A stretch of DNA of 64,000 bases from Methylobacterium nonmethylotrophicum (GTDB lineage Bacteria > Pseudomonadota > Alphaproteobacteria > Rhizobiales > Beijerinckiaceae), in contig NZ_SRLB01000009.1 of the NCBI RefSeq assembly GCF_004745635.1, forward strand, positions 211,001 to 275,000, written 5' to 3'. Positions 10,441 through 19,253 of the stretch are shown here, piece after piece. The position numbers and the translations under genes were made by a program. How positions within the stretch are numbered: position 1 is the first letter of the stretch; every line of letters starts with the position of its first letter. The notes beneath the pieces are model-generated. The model was given only the letters and a program-made list of their open reading frames with translations, ran no database searches and was not told where the DNA came from.

Positions 10441-11574
10441 ATGGATCTCGTCGCGTATTCGTCGGGTCGCTTCGCCCCGGGCTCCGTCCGTCGCCGCCGC
10501 CGCAACCGGCGGATCCTCGGCCTCACCGTCGTGCTGGCCGGAATCGGGATTGCGGCCGGGCTGATGCCGGGGGAAACGAACCCTCAAATGATTGCGGCGC
10601 TGGCGCCCGCAGCGCCGGCCCGCCAGGCCGACGCGCCTTTCGCCGGGGTGAACCCGGCCGAGCTCAGCTGGATGCTGGCGCCGCTCCCGACTCTCGGGCG
10701 CGACGCCCCGGGCTTCACCCGGGACGCCCCGGCCGCGGCAGGGCAGCTTCTCGCCGCCTTGATCGCCCCCCCGCCGCCCGAGGCGCCCCGCCTCGCCGAG
10801 GCCCCGCCGGTGACCGTCGAGCCGCCCGCAGCGCCGCCGCCCGCACCCGGCCCAGTCGCCGCTGCGCCTCTCGCGGCCGTGCCTCTGCCGGTGCCGCGCC
10901 CGCCCGAGCTGCGCGGTCCGCCGGCCCCGTCCCAGACCCTGCTGGCGACACGCCTGCCGCGGCGCTCGGGCCAGCAGGCCCTGGCCTCGACCCAGAGCGT
11001 GTTCAAGGCCGCGCTGCCGGAGGAGCCGTCGCTGCTCGAGCGGATCTTCGGGGGAGGGGGCGGGAGCGCGCCGACCCAGACCCTTGCCTACGCGGCACCC
11101 GGCAACCTCGATGCCCGCCCGCGCCTCAGCGCCGGCCCCGGCGTCGCGATCTACGACATCAGCGCCCGCACCGTGACGCTGCCGGGCGGCGAGACGCTGG
11201 AGGCCCATTCGGGCCTCGGGCCGCATATGGACGATCCCCGCAACGTCCACCTGAAGATGCGCGGCGCGACGCCGCCGGGCACCTACGACCTCACCGAGCG
11301 CGAGGCGCTGTTCCACGGCGTGCGCGCCATCCGGCTCAACCCGGTCGGCGGCAGCGGCGCGGTCCACAACCGGGTCGGCCTGCTGGCCCATACCTACATG
11401 CTCGGGCCGAGCGGCGCCTCGAACGGCTGCGTCTCGTTCCGGAACTACGACCGCTTCCTGCAGGCCTTCCTGCGCGGCGAGGTGCGCCGCCTCGTGGTGG
11501 TGCCGGGCCGCGGCGGCAGCGACCTCCCGCTGATCGGCCGGGGCGGCCCTGCGGACCGCGCCACCCGCGGCTGA
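10441..11574 (+). CDS. DUF2778 / Tlde1-like cell-wall protein
   Basis: A 377-residue protein with a short cytoplasmic N-terminus rich in Arg, one transmembrane anchor (ILGLTVVLAGIGIAAGLMPG, residues 21-40) and a long Pro/Ala-rich linker. The C-terminal domain (about residues 230-355) contains LPGGETLEAHSGLGPHMDDP and a SNGCVSFRNYDRFLQAF block. The conserved Cys and the His/Gly pattern match DUF2778, the tlde1 domain related to L,D-transpeptidases. A role in periplasmic peptidoglycan trimming is inferred. The ATG at 10441 is chosen; the open frame extends 22 codons further upstream. A bidirectional hairpin lies after the stop. Confidence 0.75.
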   Translation: MDLVAYSSGRFAPGSVRRRRRNRRILGLTVVLAGIGIAAGLMPGETNPQMIAALAPAAPARQADAPFAGVNPAELSWMLAPLPTLGRDAPGFTRDAPAAAGQLLAALIAPPPPEAPRLAEAPPVTVEPPAAPPPAPGPVAAAPLAAVPLPVPRPPELRGPPAPSQTLLATRLPRRSGQQALASTQSVFKAALPEEPSLLERIFGGGGGSAPTQTLAYAAPGNLDARPRLSAGPGVAIYDISARTVTLPGGETLEAHSGLGPHMDDPRNVHLKMRGATPPGTYDLTEREALFHGVRAIRLNPVGGSGAVHNRVGLLAHTYMLGPSGASNGCVSFRNYDRFLQAFLRGEVRRLVVVPGRGGSDLPLIGRGGPADRATRG

Positions 11575-11594
11575 CGCGGGACAAGGACGGTCGT

Positions 11595-11620
11595 CTCCGG
11601 GAGGGCGAGCCCTCCCGGAG
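11595..11620. terminator. Bidirectional terminator hairpin
   Basis: Perfect 12-bp inverted repeat with a 2-nt loop (CTCCGGGAGGGC-GA-GCCCTCCCGGAG) between the converging DUF2778 and transglycosylase genes. No strong T-run is present on either side. Confidence 0.6.
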
Positions 11621-11639
11621 CGCTGTTAGGCGGAAACGC

Positions 11640-12428
11640 TCATTCCCCGTCGATCTTGGCGCCGATGATCGCGATGGCACGCTGATACACGGAGGCGGCG
11701 TTCCAGCCCTGGATCGCCGCGAAGTTCGGCTCGCCGGGCTGGTAGCCGGCGCCGGCCCGCCAGCCATGGGCCTTGAGGAAGTTCGCCGTCGAGTTGAGCG
11801 CCACCGCGGCGTTGTCGAGGCTGCCGCCGGTGCCGTAGTTCAGCACGTTCTTCGGCAGGAACTGGGTGTGGCCGACCTCGCCGTGGGCGGCGCCGCGGGT
11901 GCTCGCGGTCAGGATGCCGCGATCGACCAGGGTCAGGGCGGCGTAGAGCTGGTCGGTGAAGAAGGCCGAGCGGCGGCAATCATAGGCCAGCGTCGCCACC
12001 GCCGAGAGGGTGTTGACGTTGCCCTTCACCGCGCCGAAGCCGGTCTCCATGCCCCAGATCGCCAGGAGCGGGCCCGGCGGCACGCCGTAGCGCTGCTCGA
12101 TCGAGTCGAACAGCGCGGCCTGCGACCGCTTCATCGCCCGGCCGCGGGCGATGATCGCCGGCCCGCCGCGCTTGGCCATGAACTGCTCGAGGGAGAGACG
12201 GAAGCTCTTCTGGCCCCGGTCCGCCGCGATGGTGGCGGAGGAATAGGAGGTGCTCATCAGCGCCGAGATCGCGGCGGGGCTGGCGCGCCCGCGGGCCTCA
12301 TCGGCGAATTCCCGCTTCCAGGCCTCGAACCCGGCGGCCGAGTTGCCGCACTGCGCGGCCTCGGCGCCGCCGGCCAGCACCGCGAGGCCCGCGGCGATCA
12401 GGGCCTTCCGGTAACCGCTTCTGATCAT
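11640..12428 (-). CDS. Lytic murein transglycosylase, MltB/GH103-like
   Basis: Cleaves peptidoglycan glycan strands in the periplasm with 1,6-anhydro product formation. The 262-residue protein has a signal peptide (ALIAAGLAVLAGGAEA, cut near residue 25). The catalytic glutamate is in IWGMETGFG, preceded by RYGVPPGPLLAIWG. GEVGHTQFLPKNVLNYG and NFLKAHGW are further family blocks. It is short because it lacks a C-terminal peptidoglycan-binding domain. The ATG at 12428 starts the signal peptide. It converges on the DUF2778 gene, another wall-acting protein. Confidence 0.9.
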   Translation of the reverse strand: MIRSGYRKALIAAGLAVLAGGAEAAQCGNSAAGFEAWKREFADEARGRASPAAISALMSTSYSSATIAADRGQKSFRLSLEQFMAKRGGPAIIARGRAMKRSQAALFDSIEQRYGVPPGPLLAIWGMETGFGAVKGNVNTLSAVATLAYDCRRSAFFTDQLYAALTLVDRGILTASTRGAAHGEVGHTQFLPKNVLNYGTGGSLDNAAVALNSTANFLKAHGWRAGAGYQPGEPNFAAIQGWNAASVYQRAIAIIGAKIDGE

Positions 12429-12690
12429 CCCAAACACTCCTTCGGAGCGCGCCGCAGGCCTCGGGACGTCGGGCCGCCGCGGCTCCCATTCCGGCAATCG
12501 ATGCCTGCCCGGTGGGCGACGCTACAATGCGGCCGTCTGCGGAATCTTTACGGCGGAACTGCAACGCGCCCGATCCCGGCTGTTCTCCTGGGGGAAGCGT
12601 GGCCGGGATCATCAGGCGGGCAAGTAGCGCGCGGACCGCACCGGAAGGAGAAAAGTCCGCGCCTGTGTCCGTCCGGCCACGCACGCGGCG

Positions 12691-13569
12691 TCAGGCGGAC
12701 AGCCCGAAGATCGCCCGCGCCTCGGCCGGGCTGGCAGGGGCGCAGTCGAGATGGGCGAGCAGGCTCACGGCCTTCTCGACGAGCGCCGCGTTGCTCGGGG
12801 CGAGCTGGCCGCGGGACAGGTAGAGATTGTCCTCGAGCCCGACCCGGACGTGGCCGCCGGCGGTGGCGGCGAGCGCCACCATCGGGAACTCCGCCCGGGA
12901 GATGCCGAACCCCGACCACACCGCGTCCCGGGGCAGGCGGTCGCGCATCTGCAGCAGGGTCTCGGGCGTCGCCGGCGCCCCCCACGGGATGCCGAGGCAG
13001 ATCTGGAACAGGGGCGGGGAGGCGAGGTGGCCTTCCGCCAGGAGGTGACGGGCGAGCTCGATCTGGCCGAGGTCGAACACCTCGATCTCGGGCTTCGCCC
13101 CCGCCTCGCGGATCAGCGCCGCCATCGCCCGCAGGTGGGCGGGCGTGTTCATGAAGGCGTGCTCGCCGAAATTCATCGTCGCGACGTCGAGCGTGCAGAT
13201 CTCGGGCTTCAGCGCCGTGACGTGCCGGGTGCGCGCCTCCGGCGAGGCGAGGGTGGTGCCGGGCCCCGCCACGGACGGGTCGGGATCGCCGGCGACGAAG
13301 CGGCCGCCGGCCCCGGTGGTGAGGTTGAGGACGACGTCGGCGTTCCTCTCGCGGATCCGCTCCACCACCTCGCGGTAGAGGGCCAGCTCCATGCTGGGCC
13401 TGGCGGTCTTCGGATCGCGGACGTGGATGTGGACCACCGCGGCGCCGGCTCCCGCCGCGTCGAGCGCCGATTGCGCGATGGCCTGCGGGCTCACCGGCAC
13501 GGCCGGGTTCTTCGAGGGCGTGTCGAACGAGCCGGTGAGGGCGCAGGTGATGACGGTCTTGCGCGACAT
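12691..13569 (-). CDS. Beta-keto acid cleavage enzyme (BKACE, DUF849)
   Basis: BKACE enzymes condense a beta-keto acid with acetyl-CoA and release acetoacetate plus a CoA thioester, using a zinc ion. The 292-residue protein shows the N-terminal TCALTGSFDTPSKNPAVPVSP, the metal-binding HIHVRDP, LNLTTGAGG, and the C-terminal VRVGLEDNLYLSRG. Substrate class is set by a few pocket residues I cannot assign. It is the distal gene of an IclR-SDR-BKACE set, 11 bp after the SDR, facing away from a HAAT importer. 3-Dehydrocarnitine or another oxidised hydroxy acid is possible, but this is inference. Confidence 0.9.
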   Translation of the reverse strand: MSRKTVITCALTGSFDTPSKNPAVPVSPQAIAQSALDAAGAGAAVVHIHVRDPKTARPSMELALYREVVERIRERNADVVLNLTTGAGGRFVAGDPDPSVAGPGTTLASPEARTRHVTALKPEICTLDVATMNFGEHAFMNTPAHLRAMAALIREAGAKPEIEVFDLGQIELARHLLAEGHLASPPLFQICLGIPWGAPATPETLLQMRDRLPRDAVWSGFGISRAEFPMVALAATAGGHVRVGLEDNLYLSRGQLAPSNAALVEKAVSLLAHLDCAPASPAEARAIFGLSA

Positions 13570-13580
13570 GGGAGCCTCCC

Positions 13581-14339
13581 TCAGAGCATGCCGCCGTCGA
13601 CCACCAGGGTCTCGCCGGTGACGTAGGCGGCGCCGGCGGCGAGGAAGAGCATCGCCTCGGCGATGTCCTCGGGCTTGGCCAGCCGCGCCAGCAGCGTGCG
13701 CGACAGGGTCTCGGCCTTGCGCTCCGCCGGCCAGGTCTCGGTCCAGGGCGTCTCGACGAGGCCCGGCGCCACGGCGTTGACGCGCACCTCCGGGGCGAGC
13801 GCCCGGGCGAGGCTGCGGGTCAGGTTCACGAGCCCGGCCTTGCTCGCCGAATAGGCGATGCTGGAGCCGCGCCGCCCGAGCCCGGCCACCGAGGCGGTGT
13901 TGACGATGGCGCCCTTGCGCCGGCGCAGGGCGGGGGCGGCTGCGCGGGCGCAGCGATAGGGGCCGATCAGGTTGGTCGAGAGGATCGTCTGCCAGAAATC
14001 CTCGGTCATCGCGTCGAGGTCGGCGAAGTCGATCGGCGTGGTCGAGGCCGGGGTGCCGGCGTTGTTGATGAGGATGTCGAGGCCGCCGAGGGCGTCGATC
14101 CCGCGCCCGACCATGGCCTCCGCCTCGCCCGGCAGCGCGACGTTGCCGGCGAGCGCCCGGACCTTCAGCCCCTCGGCGGCGAGGCGCGCGGCGGCCTCGG
14201 GCCCCCGGGCATCCTCGGCGAGGTGGTTGAGCACCACGTCGGCGCCGCACCCCGCGAACAGGGTGACGGCCGCGAGCCCTATCCCGGAGGCGCCGCCGGT
14301 GACGAGCACCGAGCGCCCGCTCAGATCCGCTTTGATCAT
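13581..14339 (-). CDS. Short-chain dehydrogenase/reductase (SDR)
   Basis: Classical NAD(P)-dependent SDR of 252 residues. The cofactor motif TGGASGIG is near residue 14, NNAG near 90, the catalytic Ser in NTASVAG, and YSASK supplies the catalytic Tyr and Lys. The C-terminus ETLVVDGGML is typical. The stop is 11 bp before the BKACE start, so the pair is likely co-translated. The SDR would oxidise a hydroxy acid to the beta-keto acid that BKACE cleaves; this pathway link is inferred. The ATG at 14339 is preferred to a GTG four codons upstream. Confidence 0.88.
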   Translation of the reverse strand: MIKADLSGRSVLVTGGASGIGLAAVTLFAGCGADVVLNHLAEDARGPEAAARLAAEGLKVRALAGNVALPGEAEAMVGRGIDALGGLDILINNAGTPASTTPIDFADLDAMTEDFWQTILSTNLIGPYRCARAAAPALRRRKGAIVNTASVAGLGRRGSSIAYSASKAGLVNLTRSLARALAPEVRVNAVAPGLVETPWTETWPAERKAETLSRTLLARLAKPEDIAEAMLFLAAGAAYVTGETLVVDGGML

Positions 14340-14468
14340 TGGAGTTTCCACCCTGCGAAACGGTGTTTCGCGGAAGAGTGGCAGGGGCGGGCGGGGCTTG
14401 TCCAGCTTCGTTCGTGCATCGGGGGTTGCGCTGGGAACGCGGCCCCCATGTGCGACGCCCGTCCGGCC

Positions 14469-15308
14469 TCAATCGACGATCCCGAGGGCCCGCATGCGCG
14501 CGATCGTCTCCATCAGCTTCGGGCCGGTGTCGCGGCGCAGGACCTCCTCGGTCAGCAGGAAGGCCGGGCCGCTGATGTTGACCGCGAAGCGGCCCCGGCC
14601 GCCCGGGGCGTGGATCGGCGCCGCGACGGCGTTGATGTCCTGGTGCCAGATGCCGACGCCGACGCAGAAGCCGTGCTCGGCGATCTCCTGGGCGCAGCGG
14701 CGATAGGTCTGGTCGAGCCGCATCCCGTCGGCGCCGTCCCGGCGCAGGCGGGTGAGGAGGGCGTTGCGCTCGGGCTCGTCGAGGCTCGAGAGCGTCGCCA
14801 TGCCCATCGCGCTGCGGGCCAGCGGCAGGCGATAGCCGACCTCGCTCGACAGGACGATGCGCTGGCCCTGGCCGCGCCAGAGCTGGACGTAGACGCTCGA
14901 CAGTCCGTCGAGGAGCCCAAGCGCCACATGCGCCTGCACCGCGGTCGCGAGGTCCTGCAGGAAGGGCTTGACCATCTGCGGGAACGAGTTCTGGCGCAGG
15001 AAGGCGGCGCTCAGCGCCAGCACCGCCGGCCCGAGGCCGTAGCGCTCGCCTTGCGGGTCGTGCACCAGGTAGCCGAGGGACAGGAGCGTGTGGGTCAGGC
15101 GCGAGACGGTGGGCTTCGGCAGGCCGGTGCGGGCCGCGATCTCGCGATTGCCCAGCATCTCGGCCGCGTCCCGGAAGGCGCGCAGCACCTGGAGGCCGCG
15201 GGCCAGCGCGGTGACGAACTGCCGGTCGCCGTCCTCGGACTCCGCCGCGTCCGGGGCGACCGGGTCCCGGGTGGTCGCGCCGGCGCGCGCTGCCATCGCC
15301 TGTGCCAT
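14469..15308 (-). CDS. IclR-family transcriptional regulator
   Basis: A 279-residue regulator with an N-terminal winged helix (RGLQVLRAF, NREIAARTGLPKPTVSRLTHTLLSLGYL, residues 43-85) and a C-terminal effector-binding GAF-like domain (GYRLPLARSAMGMA, GFCVGVGIWHQDINAVAAPI). It lies between the SDR/BKACE pair and the divergent ABC-transporter operon, and so probably controls both in response to the imported substrate or a product. The ATG at 15308 is chosen, though a second at 15296 is possible. About 230 bp separate it from the transporter start. Confidence 0.9.
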   Translation of the reverse strand: MAQAMAARAGATTRDPVAPDAAESEDGDRQFVTALARGLQVLRAFRDAAEMLGNREIAARTGLPKPTVSRLTHTLLSLGYLVHDPQGERYGLGPAVLALSAAFLRQNSFPQMVKPFLQDLATAVQAHVALGLLDGLSSVYVQLWRGQGQRIVLSSEVGYRLPLARSAMGMATLSSLDEPERNALLTRLRRDGADGMRLDQTYRRCAQEIAEHGFCVGVGIWHQDINAVAAPIHAPGGRGRFAVNISGPAFLLTEEVLRRDTGPKLMETIARMRALGIVD

Positions 15309-15542
15309 GCTGCCGCCTCCCCGTCGCCCGCGGCTGGTCCGCCGTGGATCCCTCACAGGGTGACGACACGGCGCCGGCTCGGCAACATGTTTCGCGATGC
15401 GGATCACAATTTCGCATCTTGACCCATCCCGGACACGAAGGCAGTGTCGGGCCAAGCGGGCGCGGACCCGCCGGCGACGCCGAACGCGGCGCGCCCCAAC
15501 GATCCGGAACACGGGCCCGGAACGTCATTCCAGGAGGACGCC

Positions 15543-16781
15543 TTGGTCAAGACCCTCGCGCGCATCACGGCCGCCGGCCTCGTCGCCCTGGCGGCCTCGA
15601 CCGCGCTCGCCGCGCCGATGAGCCTGAAGATCGCCTTCGTCGATCCGCTCTCCGGCGGCGGGGCCAGCACCGGCGAGGCCGGGCTGAGGACCTTCCAGTT
15701 CATGGCCGAGCAGATCAACGCCAAGAACCCCGACCTGAAGTTCGAGGTGACCGGCTACGACAACAAGCTCAACCCCCAGGAGAGCCTCGTCCAGATCCAG
15801 AAGGCGATCGATTCCGGCGCCCGCGTGATCGTTCAGGGCAACGGCTCCTCGGTCGGCGCCGCCATCATCGACTTCGTCGGCAAGTACAACGACCGCAATC
15901 CCGGCAAGGAGATCCTCTATCTCAACTATGCCGCGGTCGATCCGGCGCTGACGAACGCGAAGTGCAACTATTGGCACTTCCGCTTCGATGCCAATTCCGA
16001 CATCAAGATGCAGGCCCTGACCAACTACATCAAGGGCAAGCCCGAGGTTAAGAAGGTCTACCTGATCAATCAGGACTATTCGTTCGGGCAGGCGGTGCGC
16101 GCCGCCGCCCGCGCGATGCTGAAGGAGAAGCGGCCCGACATCCAGATCGTCGGCGACGAGGTGGCGCCGCTGCAGAAGGTCAACGACTTCTCGCCCTACA
16201 TCGCCAAGATCAAGGCCTCGGGCGCCGACACGGTCATCACCGGCAACTGGGCCCAGGACATGGCGCTGCTGCTCAAGGCGGCGGGCGATGCCGGGCTGCA
16301 GGCCAACTTCTACACCTATTACGGCGGCGGCGCCGGCGGCCCGACAGCGATCAAGCAGGCCAACCTGCCGGACCGCGTGTTCCAGATCGCCGAGGGCTAC
16401 GCCAACATCGAATCGAAGGCCGGCCACGACTTCGAGACCGCCTTCCGCGCCAAGACCGGCCAGGAACTGACCTATCCGCGGGTGGTCAACCTGATGAACA
16501 TCCTCGCCAAGGCGACGCTCAATGCCAAGTCGACCGACCCGAAGGCGGTCGCCAAGGCGATGGATTCGATCCATAACGACACGCTCTACGGCAAGGACAG
16601 TTTCATCCGCCCGGACGACCACCAGATCTTCCAGCCGATCTACATCTCGCGCTTCGGACCCGTCGACACCGCGAAGGTGCTCGACAGCGAGAATACCGGC
16701 TGGGGCTGGACCGGGACGGGCGAGGTGAGCGCCCAGGACACGCTGCTGCCGACCACCTGCAAGATGGACCGGCCGAGCTGA
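15543..16781 (+). CDS. ABC transporter periplasmic substrate-binding protein (HAAT type)
   Basis: Periplasmic binding protein of the branched-chain amino acid / amide family, 412 residues. A signal peptide (ARITAAGLVALAASTALAAP, cut near residue 22) precedes MSLKIAFVDPLSGGGASTGEAG, the usual start of the Leu/Ile/Val-binding fold. The TTG start is supported by an AGGAGGA ribosome site 7 bp upstream. Ligand residues cannot be read reliably, so the substrate is open; it need not be an amino acid. It is the first gene of the importer operon and diverges from the IclR gene. Confidence 0.9.
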   Translation: MVKTLARITAAGLVALAASTALAAPMSLKIAFVDPLSGGGASTGEAGLRTFQFMAEQINAKNPDLKFEVTGYDNKLNPQESLVQIQKAIDSGARVIVQGNGSSVGAAIIDFVGKYNDRNPGKEILYLNYAAVDPALTNAKCNYWHFRFDANSDIKMQALTNYIKGKPEVKKVYLINQDYSFGQAVRAAARAMLKEKRPDIQIVGDEVAPLQKVNDFSPYIAKIKASGADTVITGNWAQDMALLLKAAGDAGLQANFYTYYGGGAGGPTAIKQANLPDRVFQIAEGYANIESKAGHDFETAFRAKTGQELTYPRVVNLMNILAKATLNAKSTDPKAVAKAMDSIHNDTLYGKDSFIRPDDHQIFQPIYISRFGPVDTAKVLDSENTGWGWTGTGEVSAQDTLLPTTCKMDRPS

Positions 16782-16974
16782 CGGCGAGGGGATGGGCGGC
16801 GCCTCGGTTCGACAGGGTGCCGCACCGCTCCGGTTTGCTCACGACCGTCTCCCGTATCTCCGTCCGCTGACGCTTCGATCGCCCGGGAAAGGGCGAGCCT
16901 GACACTCCAGGGCCGGCGGGACACGCCTGTCGGGTACCCCGCATCCCGGCCCCGCCCCGGCAGGAGACCCCCGC

Positions 16975-17928
16975 GTGCTCGAACTCGTCATCATCTCGAC
17001 GCTGAACGGCGTGCTCTACGGGATGCTGCTCTTCCTGATGGCGAGCGGCCTGACCCTGATCTTCAGCATGATGGGCGTGCTTAACTTCGCGCATGCCAGC
17101 TTCTACATGCTGGGCGCGTTCTTCGGTTACCAGATCAGCCGCTTCACCGGGTTCTGGGTCGGCCTCGTCGCCGCCCCGGTGCTGGTGGGCGGTCTCGGGG
17201 CGCTCGTCGAGCGCTACGGCCTGCGCAACGTCCACCGCCACGGCCACGTGCCGGAACTCCTCTTCACCTTCGGCCTCGCCTACGTGATCGAGGAGGTGGT
17301 GCAGATGGTCTGGGGCAAGCTGCCGGTCGACTACCGGGTCCCGGCGATCCTCGACTTCCCGGCCTTCACGGTCTTCGGCACCAACTACCCGGCCTACAAG
17401 CTGTTCATGCTGGTGATCTCGGTGGCGATCTTCATCGCGCTCCTGGCGGTGCTGACCCGCACCCGGGTCGGGCTGATCATCCAGGCCGCACTCACCCATC
17501 CCAACATGGTGGCGATGCTCGGCCACGACGTGCCCAAGGTGTTCATGCTGGTCTTCGGCGTCGGCACGGGGCTGGCCGCGGTCGCCGGCGTCATCGCCGG
17601 GCCGGCGCTGGTGACCCAGGCCAACATGGCGGGCCTGCTCGGGCCGATCCTGTTCGTCGTCGTGGTGGTGGGGGGCTTAGGGTCCCTCACCGGCGCCTTC
17701 GCGGCCTCGCTCTTGATCGGGCTGGTGCAGACCTTCGCGATCTCGCTCGACGTCTCGGTCGCCAGCGTGCTCCAGGCTGTCGGCATCACCGCCGCGCCGT
17801 CGGGCGGCGTGCTGGGCGATCTCTGGAACGTGACGATCGCCCAGGTCGGGCCGATCATCCCCTACCTCCTGCTGGTCCTCGTGCTGATCGCGCGGCCGAC
17901 CGGCCTGCTCGGGAACCGCGAAGCATGA
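16975..17928 (+). CDS. Branched-chain-type ABC transporter permease (LivH family)
   Basis: Inner-membrane permease of 317 residues with about eight hydrophobic segments. LNGVLYGMLLFLMASGLTLIFSMMGVLNFAH is the LivH N-terminal signature (first 20 residues LNGVLYGMLLFLMASGLTLI), and GGLGSLTGAFAASLLIGL is the coupling-loop region. The GTG start follows an AGGAG site by 8 bp. The stop overlaps the next permease as ATGA. It lies 193 bp after the binding protein. Confidence 0.9.
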   Translation: MLELVIISTLNGVLYGMLLFLMASGLTLIFSMMGVLNFAHASFYMLGAFFGYQISRFTGFWVGLVAAPVLVGGLGALVERYGLRNVHRHGHVPELLFTFGLAYVIEEVVQMVWGKLPVDYRVPAILDFPAFTVFGTNYPAYKLFMLVISVAIFIALLAVLTRTRVGLIIQAALTHPNMVAMLGHDVPKVFMLVFGVGTGLAAVAGVIAGPALVTQANMAGLLGPILFVVVVVGGLGSLTGAFAASLLIGLVQTFAISLDVSVASVLQAVGITAAPSGGVLGDLWNVTIAQVGPIIPYLLLVLVLIARPTGLLGNREA

Positions 17929-19253
17929 GCGACCTCGCCGACATCGCGCCGTCCGGGACCCTGGCGCAGGCTGGCGCCCGCTCGTCGATCCGCCCGCGGG
18001 GCGCGAGCCTCGCCGCCCAGGTGCTGCCCTGGCTCCTGGCGGCCGGGATCCTGGTCGCGGCGCCCCACGTCTTCACCAGCGGCACCGCGCTGACCATGAT
18101 GAGCCTGATGGGCATCATGGTGGTGTTCTCCCTGTCCTACAACATGCTGCTCGGCCAGACCGGGCTCCTGTCCTTCGGCCACGCGGTCTATTACGGCTTA
18201 GGGGCCTTCTTCACCGTCCACGCCATGAACGTGGTGGCGGCAAACCGCTTGCCCGTGCCGCTGCCGCTGATGCCGATCGTCGGCGGGCTCGCCGGCCTCG
18301 CCTTCGGGATCCTGTTCGGGATGATCTCGACCCGGCGCGCCGGCACCGTCTTCGCCATGATCTCGCTCGGCATCGCCGAACTGGTCTCGTCCGGCTCGCA
18401 CATCCTGCACAGCTTCTTCGGCGGCGAGGAGGGCATCACGGCCAACCGCACCAAGATGCTGCGGCTGTTCGACATCGGCTTCGGGCCGCAGATCCAGGTC
18501 TACTACCTTATCGCCGCCTGGTGCCTGATCTGCGCGATCGCGATGTACGCCATCACCCGCACGCCCCTCGGACGGCTGTGCAACGCCGTGCGCGAGAACC
18601 CGGAGCGGGTCGAGTTCCTGGGCTACGAGCCGCAGACGATCCGGGTCACCGCCTTCTGCCTGTCGGCGATGTTCGCCGGCGTCGCCGGCGCGCTGGCGGC
18701 GATCAACTTCGAGATCGCCAACTCGGCCTATCTCGGGGTGCACCAGTCCGGCGTCGTGCTGCTCGCGACCTTCATCGGCGGCATCGGCACCTTCGTCGGC
18801 CCGGTGGTCGGCGCCGTGGTGGTGACACTGCTCCAGGTCTCGCTCAGCGACCTCACCGAGATCTGGCAGCTCTATTTCGGGCTCCTGTTCATCGCCATCG
18901 TGATGTTCGCCCCCGGCGGCATCGCGGGCCTCGCCCTGATGCACGGCCCGCTCCTGCGCGCCGGCACCGCCCACCGGCTGCTCCCGGCCTACCTGCTCGC
19001 GCTCGGTCCGTTCCTGCTCCTCATCGCCGGCACCATCGCGCTGATCGAGATGGCGTTCCGGGTGCTCGTGAAGGCGTCCGAGGGGACCGAGATGAGCCTG
19101 GCCGGCATCCCGCTCGACGCCGCCCGAATCCTGCCCTGGCTCGTCGCCGGCGCGATGGCGGCCGGGGGGGCGCTCGCCCTGCGGGCCGTGCTGCCGCGGG
19201 TGGCGGCCGCCTGGCACGAGGCCTCCGCCGCCGCCAAGGAGAAGCTGGCATGA
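17925..19253 (+). CDS. Branched-chain-type ABC transporter permease (LivM family), extended C-terminus
   Basis: Second permease of the importer, 442 residues. SLSYNMLLGQTGLLSFGHA is the LivM signature, and TFIGGIGTFVGPVVGA lies in the coupling region. LivM proteins usually run 320-360 residues. This one has an extra C-terminal part of about 90 residues with two more hydrophobic segments (around residues 350-375 and 405-425) and ends in a charged tail. ATGA overlaps join it to the permease before and the ATPase after. Confidence 0.88.
   Translation: MSDLADIAPSGTLAQAGARSSIRPRGASLAAQVLPWLLAAGILVAAPHVFTSGTALTMMSLMGIMVVFSLSYNMLLGQTGLLSFGHAVYYGLGAFFTVHAMNVVAANRLPVPLPLMPIVGGLAGLAFGILFGMISTRRAGTVFAMISLGIAELVSSGSHILHSFFGGEEGITANRTKMLRLFDIGFGPQIQVYYLIAAWCLICAIAMYAITRTPLGRLCNAVRENPERVEFLGYEPQTIRVTAFCLSAMFAGVAGALAAINFEIANSAYLGVHQSGVVLLATFIGGIGTFVGPVVGAVVVTLLQVSLSDLTEIWQLYFGLLFIAIVMFAPGGIAGLALMHGPLLRAGTAHRLLPAYLLALGPFLLLIAGTIALIEMAFRVLVKASEGTEMSLAGIPLDAARILPWLVAGAMAAGGALALRAVLPRVAAAWHEASAAAKEKLA

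Noticed and set aside
14339..14351. GTG at 14351 as the SDR start
   Set aside because: The ATG four codons downstream begins the conserved part, and a GGGTGG stretch upstream of it suits initiation there. The GTG is not excluded.
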